Source of the DNA: Paramecium pentaurelia
Lineage: Eukaryota; Ciliophora; Oligohymenophorea; Peniculida; Parameciidae
Direction: 5' to 3'
DNA length: 64,000 nucleotides
NCBI GenBank assembly: GCA_905183005.1
Contig: CAJJDO010000092.1
Location: 135,197-199,196 of the forward strand
Positions within the stretch are counted from its first letter, which is position 1; each line of letters opens with the position of its first letter. The notes below the pieces were generated by a model. That model had not been told where the DNA came from, searched no databases, and worked only from the letters and a program-made list of their open reading frames with translations. The position numbers and the translations under genes were made by a program. Below are positions 48,174 through 59,011 of this stretch, piece after piece.

Positions 48174-49190
48174 ATGAAACAATATTTAAAAGAAAACAGA
48201 AGACCAAATTAACTAGATATCAATAATAAAACACCTAGCAGATTATAAACTACTCGTCTCTTACGAGTTCATTCACCAAGTACCTCATAAAGTCCATTTA
48301 GATGTATTGATAATAAAATAGCTGTTGTAAATTATTTACCTCCTTCTACTATGCCAAAATCACCCACTTCATAAATTACATATTTTAAAAGAAAGAAGAG
48401 TAAATAAGATGATATGATTGATGAAACTATAAGTAAATTGAGTTTTTTAGAAAAGAAAATAGCTCATATAATGGAAAAAAATGATTAATTAAGATCTCAA
48501 CTTAAAAAGACAGAAACAGATTCTGTAGAATCATATTCATATTACTTAAGTGGACCAACAAGATCAAATAAGTAATCAAATTGTATAAGTTAACATACAT
48601 TATAATCTTATGTAAATTCTGTTAAAAATACAATACACACTAATCATTCTCCAATTGAAAGTTCAAGATTGAAAGATAAAATGATTGGTCATCATAGATC
48701 TTCTAGTAAAACACCATCAGTAGGGAAATTTAAGAAATCTAATATCACTATTAGAGAAGATGTTTAAAATGGGAGAGGTAGGAAAATGTATGAGAATGGA
48801 TTTGTTTATGATGGTGATTGGGTTGATGGAATGAGACATGGAAATGGAACTTTAAAAGATTTTAATTAGAATATTGTATATTAAGGTTAATGGTAGAATG
48901 ATTAATTTTCAGGAAGAGGTAGATTTATAAATTAAGATTATTAAGAGGATGATTTCAAATTGTTAAATTTTAAGTAGTTTAAATTAGTTTAACATTAATT
49001 CACTTCTTATGAGGGAGAATTTAGAAATGGATAGTTTCATGGTTAAGGAATGATGACTTTCAATTGTGAGGGAGAAGAGTTTAAGTTTGTTGGAGGATTT
49101 GCTTTAGATGCATTTCATGGAGTTGGTTCATTGTCTTAAGATGATAAAATAATATTATAAGGGAAATGGATTTATGGATGTTTTGTTTGA
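48174..49190 (+). CDS. MORN-repeat protein
   Basis: Intronless, 338 aa. First 190 residues: basic, Ser/Pro-rich, with a short coiled coil (ETISKLSFLEKKIAHIMEKN). The C-terminal 140 residues carry MORN repeats: GRGRKMYENGFVYDGDWVDG, MRHGNGTLKDF, YQGQWQNDQFSGRGRF, YEGEFRNGQFHGQGMMTF and GGFALDAFHGVGSL. MORN modules bind phospholipids or act as scaffolds, often at the cell cortex or in cilia. The stop lies only 16 nt before the ATG of the RSP2-like gene on the same strand, so both may be ciliary, but that is inference from position. Confidence 0.8.
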
Positions 49191-49206
49191 ATTATTATAT
49201 TATTTA

Positions 49207-51120
49207 ATGAATTTGATACCTGAAACAGATAAAATAGATATGGCTTATCTTAAGTCTGAAAGGATCGGAAAGGTAATTACAAAAGGTTTGGCTGAGTTGT
49301 ATCGAGTGAAACCATAATTCCCAATAGAATATTTAGCTAAATGGTTATTGAATCATAATCAAACAGAGGCTAATAGAGGTTCTATGCAAGATCACATGAG
49401 TCATAAAGAGGCTTTAATGTAATTAATACAAATAATTTAGAGAGCAATAGAAGAAGGAATAAGAAGCATAAGAAGAGAAAGATCGTAAAGAGAAACAGTT
49501 ACAAGATGAAGAAAATATGAAGGAAATGGAATTTCAAAATATTATTAAAACTCATGAATTCCATTAAAAATTATTGGTTAAAGATTTTTGCAATCATCTT
49601 TAAAAGAAAGGTCTTACAGGAGTATATGTAGGATATGTTGATTTTCCAAGTAAATAAATAAATGAAAATGATGATGATGAAAATGCTCATCTTGATACAG
49701 AATAACCAAAATTGATAAAATATATAGGAGCTAATGATGATCATAGTTTCATGATTGGTTAAACACTACCATTAAATGAAGTAGGAGTAACAGGAGAAGT
49801 ATTTAGAGAAATTCCACCTCCTGAAGAAGGACAATAACCTTAATCACCTATTATTTATATACCTGATGTAACAAAAGAATAGAAACTTGTCTATTTTAAA
49901 TGGAAAAAGTTGGGAGCATTTTTAGCCATTCCACTTATTTATTAATCTTGCTTATTTCCTGCTTCATTAGATGCTGGAATTGAAGAAAGATTAAGATTCA
50001 AAAAAGCAGATGTTGAAAAGAAATTAGAAAAAGAAAATAAAATTAATGAATTTAATGCTAGAATTAAAGAAGCAACTGAGACTGAATAAGATCCAACTCC
50101 TATTCAAGAAGAATTAGATCAATATTTAGCAAATTGGTAAGATGAGAGTGAAGCACCATTTCAATCTTAAAAACGATAATTTGTTGTATGTTTTGATACT
50201 TTAGGTAAAGATGTTGGAATCAGTGAGAAAGATAGATAATATTTTGAAGATTATGTTAATTTATTTGCTTAAAGTTGGAATTAAATGGAATGCAAATTAT
50301 TATCAGAAGATATAGATCATATGATTGTTTATTAAGAGTAAGGTGTCAAAGAAAGATCAGAAGCATTAACAATATAAGAAGAATAGGCTGTAGAATCTTA
50401 ATAATCTTAATATGATGAATTAAAAGACAAAGAAAAAGAACATTAATTTGCATTACTTTCTATTAGAGCCAATACTGTTGCTTCATAAATTCAATAATTA
50501 TAATAAGAATTATTTTCATTGAAACAAGTTAGAGTTCTTAAATATCCTGGATTATTATTAGCTTTAATGCTATTTCTAAATTATAATAAAGAGAATCTTT
50601 TAGAAAAGGGAACTAACCAATTAGATTGGACAGGAGTTAAACATTATATTTGTGAAGATTTAATTCAAAAAATACTTGATTATGAATACAGAGGAGCCAA
50701 AACAGAAGAAGTTCCAAAACATGCTAAATTAAATAGAATTTAAAAAAGAATTAGTAAATTCACTGTTGAATAAGTTGAAGAATATAATGTTTGTTATGCT
50801 AAAATCTTAAAATGGATGCAATATATTATCAAATTAAGAGTTTTAGATATTGAAATCAGAAGAGAAAAAATTGCTAATCTTAGAAAATTGATTTAGGAAA
50901 CCACTGAATAAGTTGCTAAAATAAAAGAAGTAAAATATTTATCATACTTTAGGAAAAAGAATAGAAATTTGAAGAATATAAGAATTCTATCCAATAATAA
51001 GAAGATCAAGAACCACCAAATAGAGAAGAATGGGAACTTAGATACGATGAAGAACATCCCTTACCAAAAATACCTGAAAATGTTCCAGATGATGTTGATA
51101 ATGATTTTGATGAAGAATGA
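49207..51120 (+). CDS. Radial spoke protein 2-like (DPY30 + GAF-like) protein
   Basis: Predicted 622 aa after introns 49419-49440 and 50930-50952. Residues about 12-55 form a DPY-30 dimerisation/docking motif (YLKSERIGKVITKGLAELY, then PIEYLAKWLLNHN). A coiled coil follows, and then a GAF-like domain starting about residue 120: GLTGVYVGYVDFP, HSFMIGQTLPLNEVGVTGEV, KLGAFLAIPLIYQ. The C-terminal half is helical and acidic, ending DDVDNDFDEE. DPY-30 plus GAF is the plan of Chlamydomonas RSP2, a radial spoke protein that binds calmodulin and helps regulate axonemal dynein. A phrase near 50530 (LKYPGLLLALMLFLNYNKEN) is hydrophobic but short for a membrane helix. The function is inferred from the domain pair. 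Confidence 0.65.
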
Positions 51121-51645
51121 TTAAGTATAAATTACATATATCAATCATTTGTCTCTTATTATCATGTATTAATTATTAAACATCAATAGATAGAAAAAAT
51201 AATACATAATATTTTATCCCATGTTGAATAATTCTGTCCTAATTTCAATATTTTATCATCATATTACAATATCTGATTAAATAATTTTTATGTTTAAGTA
51301 ATAAATTACTTCTTTTTAATATAATCTTTAACCAACTTATTACAATTAATTCAATATATTATATATTCTAATAAAATTAAGTTTAATTGAATATCCATCT
51401 ATTACTTTAAATTTCTTTACAATAAATCCTATTATTTTTAATATATTAGAGTAGAGTTAATATAATAATGATGCAAAATCCACTTCACATTTATCATATT
51501 TAATTATGTAAAACCTTGGAGTTATCTACATGATGATTTACAATTATTAGGAATTTTTTTAAAACTAGCTTAGAATGGTTATTTAATCTCTTATTTTATA
51601 TTCGTAATATAAATATATTAATCTATGGATTAATAATTAGAAGTT
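51121..51645. other. Intergenic, no gene seen
   Basis: AT-rich spacer between the RSP2-like gene and tRNA-Ser. No convincing reading frame on either strand. Confidence 0.5.
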
Positions 51646-51726
51646 GTCAGTTTGTCCGAGTGGTTAAGGAGGCGGACTCGAAATCCGCTGGGTTTACCCG
51701 CACAGGTTCAAATCCTGTAGCTGACG
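51646..51726 (+). tRNA. tRNA-Ser(CGA)
   Basis: 81-nt class II tRNA. The acceptor arms GTCAGTT and AGCTGAC pair (one G-U), the discriminator is G. D arm with GAGTGGTTAAGG, anticodon stem GCGGA/TCCGC around loop CTCGAAA (anticodon CGA, reads UCG), a long variable arm (TGGGTTTACCCGCA) typical of serine tRNAs, and T arm CAGGTTCAAATCCTG, which also holds the B box. No intron. CCA is not encoded. The T-rich stretch right after it is a pol III stop. Confidence 0.95.
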
Positions 51727-51728
51727 AA

Positions 51729-51742
51729 TTTTTTATTTTTTT
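51729..51742 (+). terminator. RNA polymerase III T-run terminator
   Basis: T6-A-T7 immediately after the tRNA-Ser end, the standard pol III stop signal. It lies 19 nt before the stop codon of the convergent minus-strand gene. Confidence 0.8.
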
Positions 51743-51760
51743 GTTTAATAATACAATAAT

Positions 51761-52067
51761 TCATCTTTCTTCTCCTTTTCTTACACTATCTACATAGATC
51801 TTTCGCATTTCTTCAAATAATTCTCTTTCTCTATATTCTTGACACTAAAATATTGAAAGTTTTATTTACTCTCACAAATATTTGCTATTTTTTTGCACAA
51901 TTACTTAAAGCACTTGCAAATGGTAATGAATGTATCAATTTATTTTCAAAAAATCTGGGATTGTGTCTTAGACATTATTGGTAGTACACATATTCATCTA
52001 CGCATGAATCTTATAAATAATATGGCACTTTATATGAATCAAGTATATATTCAGGTTATTTACTCAT
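51761..52067 (-). CDS. NDUFB7: Twin-CX9C protein, NDUFB7/B18-like complex I subunit
   Basis: 93 aa, one 25-nt intron (51845-51869) that splits the second cysteine pair. Two exact C-x9-C pairs are seen after splicing: CVDEYVYYQQC and C-AKKQQIFVR-C, followed by QEYRERELFEEMRKIY. Twin CX9C proteins are oxidised in the mitochondrial intermembrane space by Mia40. The EYRERE/MRK tail fits the NDUFB7 (B18) family of respiratory complex I better than assembly factors such as COX17/COX19, but short CX9C proteins are hard to assign. The N-terminus MSKQPEYILDSYKVPYYLQD has no presequence, as usual. Convergent with tRNA-Ser. Confidence 0.65.
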
Positions 52068-52505
52068 ATTAATTTTAATAATAATTCAAATTCTAATGAT
52101 AATTTTCAATCATAAAAGTAAGACATTATTGTTATTATTTTTGAGTTATATTTTATATTTTTTCATAAATCCAAAAGTAGGATTAAGTATAAAAAATAAT
52201 GAAAAAATATATATATTTCTTTAAATACTAATAATTATAATTTATTATAGTAAAATACTATAAAAATATTCAAGTGAAAATTAGTATTATTATATTAGTT
52301 ATATTATTATTAGAATAGTAAAATATAGATTCAAATGCTTATATATAGTTTATATTATAATAAGTAAAAATTATAGTTATTTTTATCAAACTTTTTATAA
52401 AGTAATACATAATATAATTACAGTTAGATTACTATATTGATAGATTTTATGAATGAATTTGTATGAATATTTATAAAATATATATGAGGATATGTGTATC
52501 AATCA
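52068..52505. other. Intergenic, no gene seen
   Basis: Very AT-rich. It lies upstream of the twin-CX9C gene and downstream of the next minus-strand gene. No convincing frame or RNA gene. Confidence 0.5.
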
Positions 52506-53030
52506 TCATTTTGAGAGAGCTACTTAAAGAATATTAGATCTCTATTATTTTAAATAATTGAAATCACGCTTTTAGGTTATACGTTCATCATTAAAGATAT
52601 TGTTCATACTTTTAAGTTTTCGAGATAGACCAAGTTTATATTATTACTCTCTTAATAAAGGATTGAATAATCTTGGTTATAAAGTTCTTCCATTCTTGAT
52701 TGGTGATTCTTATTCAATTGGATTCTAAAAGACTGTTGATCGTATAGATATTCGAGAATCCAGTGGTCTTTATTATTTAATATTCTGTCTAAATATTGAC
52801 TATTGTTTAATTTAAATATCCTAGATTTGTTGCACTATTTCTTTCTTTGGTTCAATAAACTCCTCTACTTTTGGCATCGACATTGTTCTAAATCGCATTT
52901 ATGTTTTTGGAGAAATTTTTGCTTAGATATTAGGTTTTTCAACTACTTAATTCTTAATAACTAAACTCTCAGTAAGAGATAGAAAATGATCTAAAGTTTA
53001 ATCTTCATCAACTTCCCAACCTTTATTCAT
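52506..53030 (-). CDS. Unknown basic protein, 174 aa
   Basis: Intronless, MNKGWEVDEDQTLDHFLSLT to SNILQVALSK. The first 40 residues are acidic and helical, the remainder is basic with Gln, Arg, Pro and Ser (RFRTMSMPKVEEFIEPKKE, LDSRISIRSTVF, LFNPLLREQQYKLGLSRKLK). No membrane segment or signal peptide, no known motif. Probably a cytosolic or nuclear protein with little fixed structure. Same strand as its neighbours on both sides. Confidence 0.6.
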
Positions 53031-53314
53031 TATTTATAAATTATGTGTATACAATAATAATTACTTTATCTTAAATTTAATATAATCAAATAAAGGTATT
53101 TATTAATTTGAATTTGATCATGTTTTTGATTATGAATTTGATCTTGAATGAGTAAATATTTAAATAATTTTATTTGATTATTATGTAGTATATAGATATA
53201 TAGATGTTTTTGAATAAAAGACATTTATTCATTGAACAATTTAAATCTATATGAATATCAAAAATATTATATAATCTTATAATATATAAATCATAAACAA
53301 ATAAAATTGTTAAA

Positions 53315-54808
53315 TCATAAATATTCTTTATAAGATTTAATTTAAACTTTCTTAATTTTCTTAGATATGAATAGATTTGGAAGAAATAGTAAAGTTGTAG
53401 CAACTAAATACAAACCTAAAAAACTGCATGATCTTTGAAACGAAAAGAACTCAGCCATCACACCTGAAAATACTGGACCTAAAAAATCACCAGTTGAAAT
53501 AACAGCATTAAATAAACCAGATGCTAATGAGTTATAACAATTAATATTTAATTCTATAATACATTTATCATGATCTGACTTTTGAAATCTATTTTATAAT
53601 TCTTCTGTTATTTTAGGGAGTGCCATTATGTAAGGTGGTGCAGAAAAAAATCCAAAAATTGATTAAGCACTATTGTTTATTTAAATAGATAGATTATAAT
53701 AATTAAATTAAATTTTCATTCTTTTAAATAGTATTAATTTATATATATTTATTAATTTTACAATAACAGTAATTAATATTCTAGGACTGATATTCATTAT
53801 TGGATCTGGACCCATAAAAAATTATGATATCGATACAAAAACCATCCCTGTAAAAATAGCTATTGATTTATTCACAGAAATTCGAGATATAGTCAAAGCT
53901 CCAATACTATATGCTAATGAAACTGCAGACATATAAAAACCTACATGTTAGGGTGGAATGTTAAAATTCTCTTCAAAAAAGATTGCATAAGTCGGATAAT
54001 AAAATGTAAAAGTAATACATAATGCTAAAATTACAAATAATGATGATGATACTGGGAAATATTTAATAAGATCAAAATAACCAATTGATACATCATTTTC
54101 TTCATCAATAAATAATGATTTTGATGAGCAATCTATATCGTATATATCAGATATCACAGATTCATTAACTTTATTAATGGCTCTTTTTTCTTATTTCTCA
54201 AAATTTAATTTTAATATGATGGCTATGATTACAGAAAAGCAACCAAATACAATAAATGGAAATGAAAATCCACCTATAGAATATAAGGTCGATCCAATTA
54301 CTGGACCACATAAATACCCAAAAGAGGAAAAAAATTCTGTGATGGCCATTTTTTAATTGATTGAATCAGCATATTTCTATGTAATTATTGCATAAAGAGG
54401 AGTTACAAATGTTTATGCTCCCTAAAATATTTATAATATATTACAAATCCACTTATAAACCTTCCTAATAAGGAAATGATAATAAATAATGTTCTATTAG
54501 TAGTAAATGTTAAAAATGGATAACAAAACATTCCAATAGATTAAATTAGCATTCCTAATGATAAAAGATTAGTTTGATTGTTCTTAGTATAAATTAGTAT
54601 AAAATTTTACTTTATTTAGAATCTTTCCAACAATTAATGAAGACAATATTCCTCCTATTGGATTAATAGCAAAAATGAGACCTAATAAGGATCCTGAAAC
54701 ATCAAATTTTTCAGCATATGTTGGATAAAATGGAGCTATTACAGATAATCCAAGGCAACAGATAAGATTTCCTATATTCAATAAAGAAAACTCGGAAAGG
54801 AATTTCAT
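53315..54808 (-). CDS. Major facilitator superfamily transporter, SLC18B1-like
   Basis: About 450-470 aa. N-terminus FSLLNIGNLICCLGLSVIAP then FYPTYAEKFDVSGSLLGLIF, with NPIGGILSSLIVGKILNK as helix 2 and its loop. Further helices include LFIIISLLGRFISGF and GAQTFVTPLYAIITQKYADS; the second half begins SSSLFVILALCITFTFYYPT and YAIFFEENFNIPP, which mirrors the FYPTYAEKF of the first half. The end, SGLFNAVISTGDFLGPVFSG through LYLVATTLLFLPN, resembles SLC18B1 proteins, which move polyamines in vesicles of animals. Introns include 54583-54610 (ends AAG) and a 23-nt one near 54430; the region 53680-53780 has an intron structure I could not settle. Substrate is unknown here. Confidence 0.7.
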
Positions 54809-55317
54809 TTTTAATTGAAATATGTTAATAATTCATATTCTATATAGAGAATTTATCAATTTAAAAAATAAATAAAATGAATAGATTTAAATTATGAAAA
54901 TGTTATTTATTCTAATTTAGAACTATTAAAGCTTATCATTTTATTCATCATATCTAAAATAACCTATATATTAAAAACTATGAAATAATTATTCATTGTT
55001 AATCTTAATAAATTAAGTTATTTATAGAAATTTGAGATAAAATATAATCTTCAATAATAATTATTCATAAAAATAAATGGGTTCTTTAATTAATATTACA
55101 CAATTTAAACTAATAAAATTTCATTTAAGTTGGTTTTATGACAAAAAACATTATTATAAAAAATATATTCCTGTTAATAACTGATTGGAATTCTTGTAAT
55201 TTTTTAGATAATAGCTTTAAATCTATGCAAATAATATATTGAAAATAGAATTATATGTATTTAAAAATTATTTCTTTTATAATACAAAATTGATGAAATT
55301 AATAAATAAATATGTTT
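54809..55317. other. Intergenic, no gene seen
   Basis: 509 nt of AT-rich DNA between two minus-strand genes. The only open frames are short, AT-driven and hydrophobic. Confidence 0.5.
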
Positions 55318-57244
55318 TCATTCTAAGTTTTCGGATATTTATTTCAAAGTTATTAGAATCTAATTTATATTTGGTCTTTTCAATGGATCTTATTACCAAC
55401 AGCATCTTATTAAAGTTGCTATATTTGTATTAAGTGATTCTGGAATTTTGGGTCTAGATTACTATTCTTTAACTAGTTAGACAATGTCTTTTTGTGGCAT
55501 ATTCTACTTAAGATTAAATAAATACATAAAATGGTATAGTTTCTGTAAATAATTGATATAGAATCATTCCAAATGAATATATATCTGATTCTTTAATTGC
55601 AGAATGAGAAACTACATTTCCCCTATCATTTAAACATTCAGGAGCTGTAAATCCATTCTTATTGCAATATCCATTAACTAAACTAGCATATTTTTTTATT
55701 GCTCTTAATCCATAATCTACAATTTTTATTTTAAATTTATCTGTAAATAAAATATTATTTGAGTTTAGATGCCCATGAATTACATTTTAATCATGTAAAT
55801 TTTAAATTGCCTTAATGAGATCAGTAGCAATATTAACTCTAATTAATAATTATTTATTTGTGTAGGAAGTAGTAATATCTTTAATTTGTGCAGATCCAAT
55901 ATCTGTGTTTTTATGAATAAAATTATTTAAATTTGAATTTGGATAGAATTTAGATAATAGATACATACTTGATTCACTAAAATTAAACCAAAGAATTTTA
56001 TATCCCTTTTTAATGTTATTAATCTATTGGATTTCTTATTTTGTTTCATCAATTAAAAAAGAACTTAATTCTTTAAATTATATAACTCTTATTGCATATT
56101 TTTTAGTGTTACTCTTAATTGTTGAAGTTTTAATTTCCCCAAATCCATTATATTTTTTATAGAATTATTTTTCATTAATTTCTAAATCACTTAATTTTAA
56201 ATCAATAAATAAAGAGTAATCTCTAGGATTATTTTTAAGTGGAATTGTTCCTCCCTATGTTTATTATTAAAGATTCATTTCACCTTAAAATGCTTCTACA
56301 CTAATAAATTAATTAATTTTATTATGATCAAGTAATAATGCACTCAAAAAACTATTAGACATTGCCATTAAAACAGGAATAATTTAAACAATTATAATAT
56401 CTCCAACTATAAATAAAATCAATAATAGTTATTCAATAAAAGTTACTTCTAATTTACCACCCATTAAAGCTATTAAATCATCATTGTAAATAACCACAAG
56501 TACATTAACACCTAATTAAGGAATTCTTAATAAAATCCAAATCCATAATAATTGTTATATTTTATTATTACTCTTTTCATATTTATTTGAAACAAAAGGG
56601 GATCCAGAAAATTTAATATTTAAGTACAAAACCATTATTACAACAATAATAGGCACAGAAGCATTAACAGCTATATCACATATCATTATAGCTTTTGGTG
56701 ATAGTTCCTAAGCCATGAATTACCAAATAACAATAGCTTAACCTATTATATAGAGGTATAATATTAAACGAACTTTAGAATTTGCTTATTCTGGATTCCA
56801 GTTCCTTTTACCTTGATATTAATAACTTTGATACCAACTTAAATGCTTCCAGTTCTAATTCTACCATGATGCATCATTATTAAGAACTGCCAAAATAATG
56901 AAAAATAAATCACAAAAAAGATAGCATCTGGGACATATATAGTTTGAAAGAAAATTATGCGGAATGATTCAGTTTATGATTTATCATCTTTTTCTTTCTT
57001 TATTGCTGTAATGACCTTTGAAATAAGTTCTAAATACTTCATATAAATAGAGCAGCTAGTATGCAGCTTGATCACAGCAAATTGCTAATATAGACAGATA
57101 AAAAATTTTTGGGAAGAATTGTCTACATTTCCAAGCCTTCCAAAGACATGGTATACTATATAATGCCAGAAAAATAAAAATCAAACCCAATAGTAGATAA
57201 GCTATGCTGAGTAAGTAAGCTGATTCTTAAATAGTGTCATCCAT
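55318..57244 (-). CDS. Seven-TM-like receptor fused to a pseudokinase domain
   Basis: About 610-620 aa. The N-terminal half is polytopic: MDDTIQESAYLLSIAYLLLG, LSILAICCDQAAYQLLYLYE, FFVIYFSLFWQF, LYLYIIGQAIVIWQFM, VPIIVVIMVLYLNI, LLWIWILLRIPQLGVNVLVV, LLLILFIVGDIIIVQIIPVL. The C-terminal 280 residues are a kinase fold of TKL style: YAIRVI in the VAIK place, NVIHGHLNSNNILF in the HRDLKxxN place, VDYGL in the DFG place, FTAPECL, SDIYSFGMILYQL, LIRCCWQQDPLKRP at the end. The ATP lysine is Arg, the catalytic Asp of HRD is His, and the Gly loop is degenerate, so activity is unlikely. Introns near the middle (about 56850-57030) are not fully resolved; one 22-nt intron lies in the kinase C-lobe. Confidence 0.65.
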
Positions 57245-57476
57245 TTATAATGTAATTAATTATAAACTTTAATTTAAATAATTCAATATTTATTATAAGT
57301 TTATGTTGAAATCATATACAAATTATAATATATAATATTATTTACAGATCGTATCAAATATTAGAGTAAATAATAATTTTATTCAAAAGATAAATGTGAT
57401 AGATAGGATATTACCATCGCATCTATAGAAGATTTAATGAATATATATATATATGTAGATATATATATGGAAACAG

Positions 57477-58948
57477 TCATTTTTTAACCTAAAAATTAGC
57501 TTCTTTCCAAATTTTGCATGTATTATCTTTAGATCCTGTGATAATAATATCTCCTTCATAATTGAATGCACAACTAAATATTTCATCAGTGTGACCTTCC
57601 AATACTTGCAGACACTCTCCAGTTTCTGAACTAAAAATGATTAATATGAAAATTACAAAATTCTTGCTGTATTGTCTGCACTAGCAGTAATAATTTTGTT
57701 TCCTGACGGATTGAAAGCTACTTTAGAGATTTCACCTTTATGTCCTAAGAGTTAGGCAATGCATTCTCCAGAATGAACATTGTATAATCTACCACTTGCA
57801 TCAGCTGAGACAGTGACTAATCTAGTTCCTTAGAAATGATATATAAAAATAGAAACCTGTAGAATTGAAGCAAATATCTTGTACTTCATCCTTATGTCCC
57901 CTAAGTGTTTCAATACATTTACCAGTTTTTATATCCCAAATTTTACAAGTTCTAAAAATTTTATATTTATTTTATTACTTATCTATAGAACCAGTTGCAC
58001 AATAATCTCCTGTAAATTCAAACTAAGTGCTTGAAATTTCACCTGTATGTTCATCTAAAATATGTATACATTCTCCAGATCTTACATCCCAAATCTAAAT
58101 ATGTAAAGAATATATTTTACCATAGCAGTTTTATCAAATGAACCTGTAAGTAATTTATCACCATCAGAATTGAAATGTAAACTTACAATTTCACCTTCAT
58201 GTCCATCTAATCTTGCTATTTATTTTCCTGTTTCGACATCCCATAATCTTGCAGTTTTATCCATTGATCCTGTTGCCACAAGTAATGAATGAGGATCAAA
58301 AGAAATACAAACTATTTCATATTGATGACCCACAAGTGTTTATAAACATTTTCCTGAATTGGCATCCCAAATTTTAGCAGTTTTATCAAAAGAGCCTGTG
58401 ACAATGCGATCTCTATAGAAATAATGTTAGTAGTATACCCAAAAGGATTGTTGAATGCAATACAATATACAACATTCTTATGACCTTCTAAGGAGACTAA
58501 TTATTCTCCTGTGAAAGTATCCCATACTTTACACGTTCTATCATAACTACCTGTGATGAATCTACATAGTGGAATCTCAATACTTGTCCCCGTTCTTGTT
58601 AAATGCGCAATTTGTTAGTGGCAACATATGTGCTTTGAGAGTCTTGAACAACTCAAATGATTGTTCCTTTTTTGATTCGATCTTTTCAATTAGTTCTTAA
58701 TTAAATGAGTTTATACTGCGAATTAATGCTGCTAGTTATGGCTTTCTATTTTCTGAAATGATAGGTTCTTCCATCACAATTTCATCAACCAACTAATCTA
58801 CATCAGTGCTATTGATAAATTGCTATCATTACTCATTGCTTAGATTTAACAAATCTATAGACTTTGTTTCCTATTCTCCATTGCTACGAATATATTCTAA
58901 AATAATGCCAGGAGGGTAATATCTCAAGAGAAACCTCTTCAGCTTCAT
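57477..58948 (-). CDS. DAW1: DAW1/ODA16 (WDR69), WD40 adaptor for outer dynein arm transport
   Basis: Predicted 430 aa after seven short introns whose total restores an exact codon count. N-terminus MKLKRFLLRYYPPGIILEYI matches the DAW1 start, as do TDVDQLVDEIVMEEP and FELFKTLKAHMLPLTNCAFN. Seven or eight WD blades follow with the repeated phrases ITGSYDRTCKVWDT, LEGHKNVVYCIAF, GSMDKTA-type and CAFNYEGDIIITGSKDNTCK at the end. DAW1/ODA16 is the IFT cargo adaptor that loads outer dynein arms into cilia. It is divergent from the actin gene with 63 nt between the start codons. Length and motif order agree with animal and algal DAW1. Confidence 0.88.
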
Positions 58949-59011
58949 ATTTAAATTTAATTATATAAACAAATCCCCTTTACACACATCTATAAATATT
59001 ATTAAATTAAA

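Noticed and set aside
54809..55500. Plus-strand frame at 55239-55433 (MKIELYVFKNYFFYN)
   Set aside because: It overlaps antisense the C-terminal lobe of the pseudokinase gene and is only AT-driven hydrophobic sequence.
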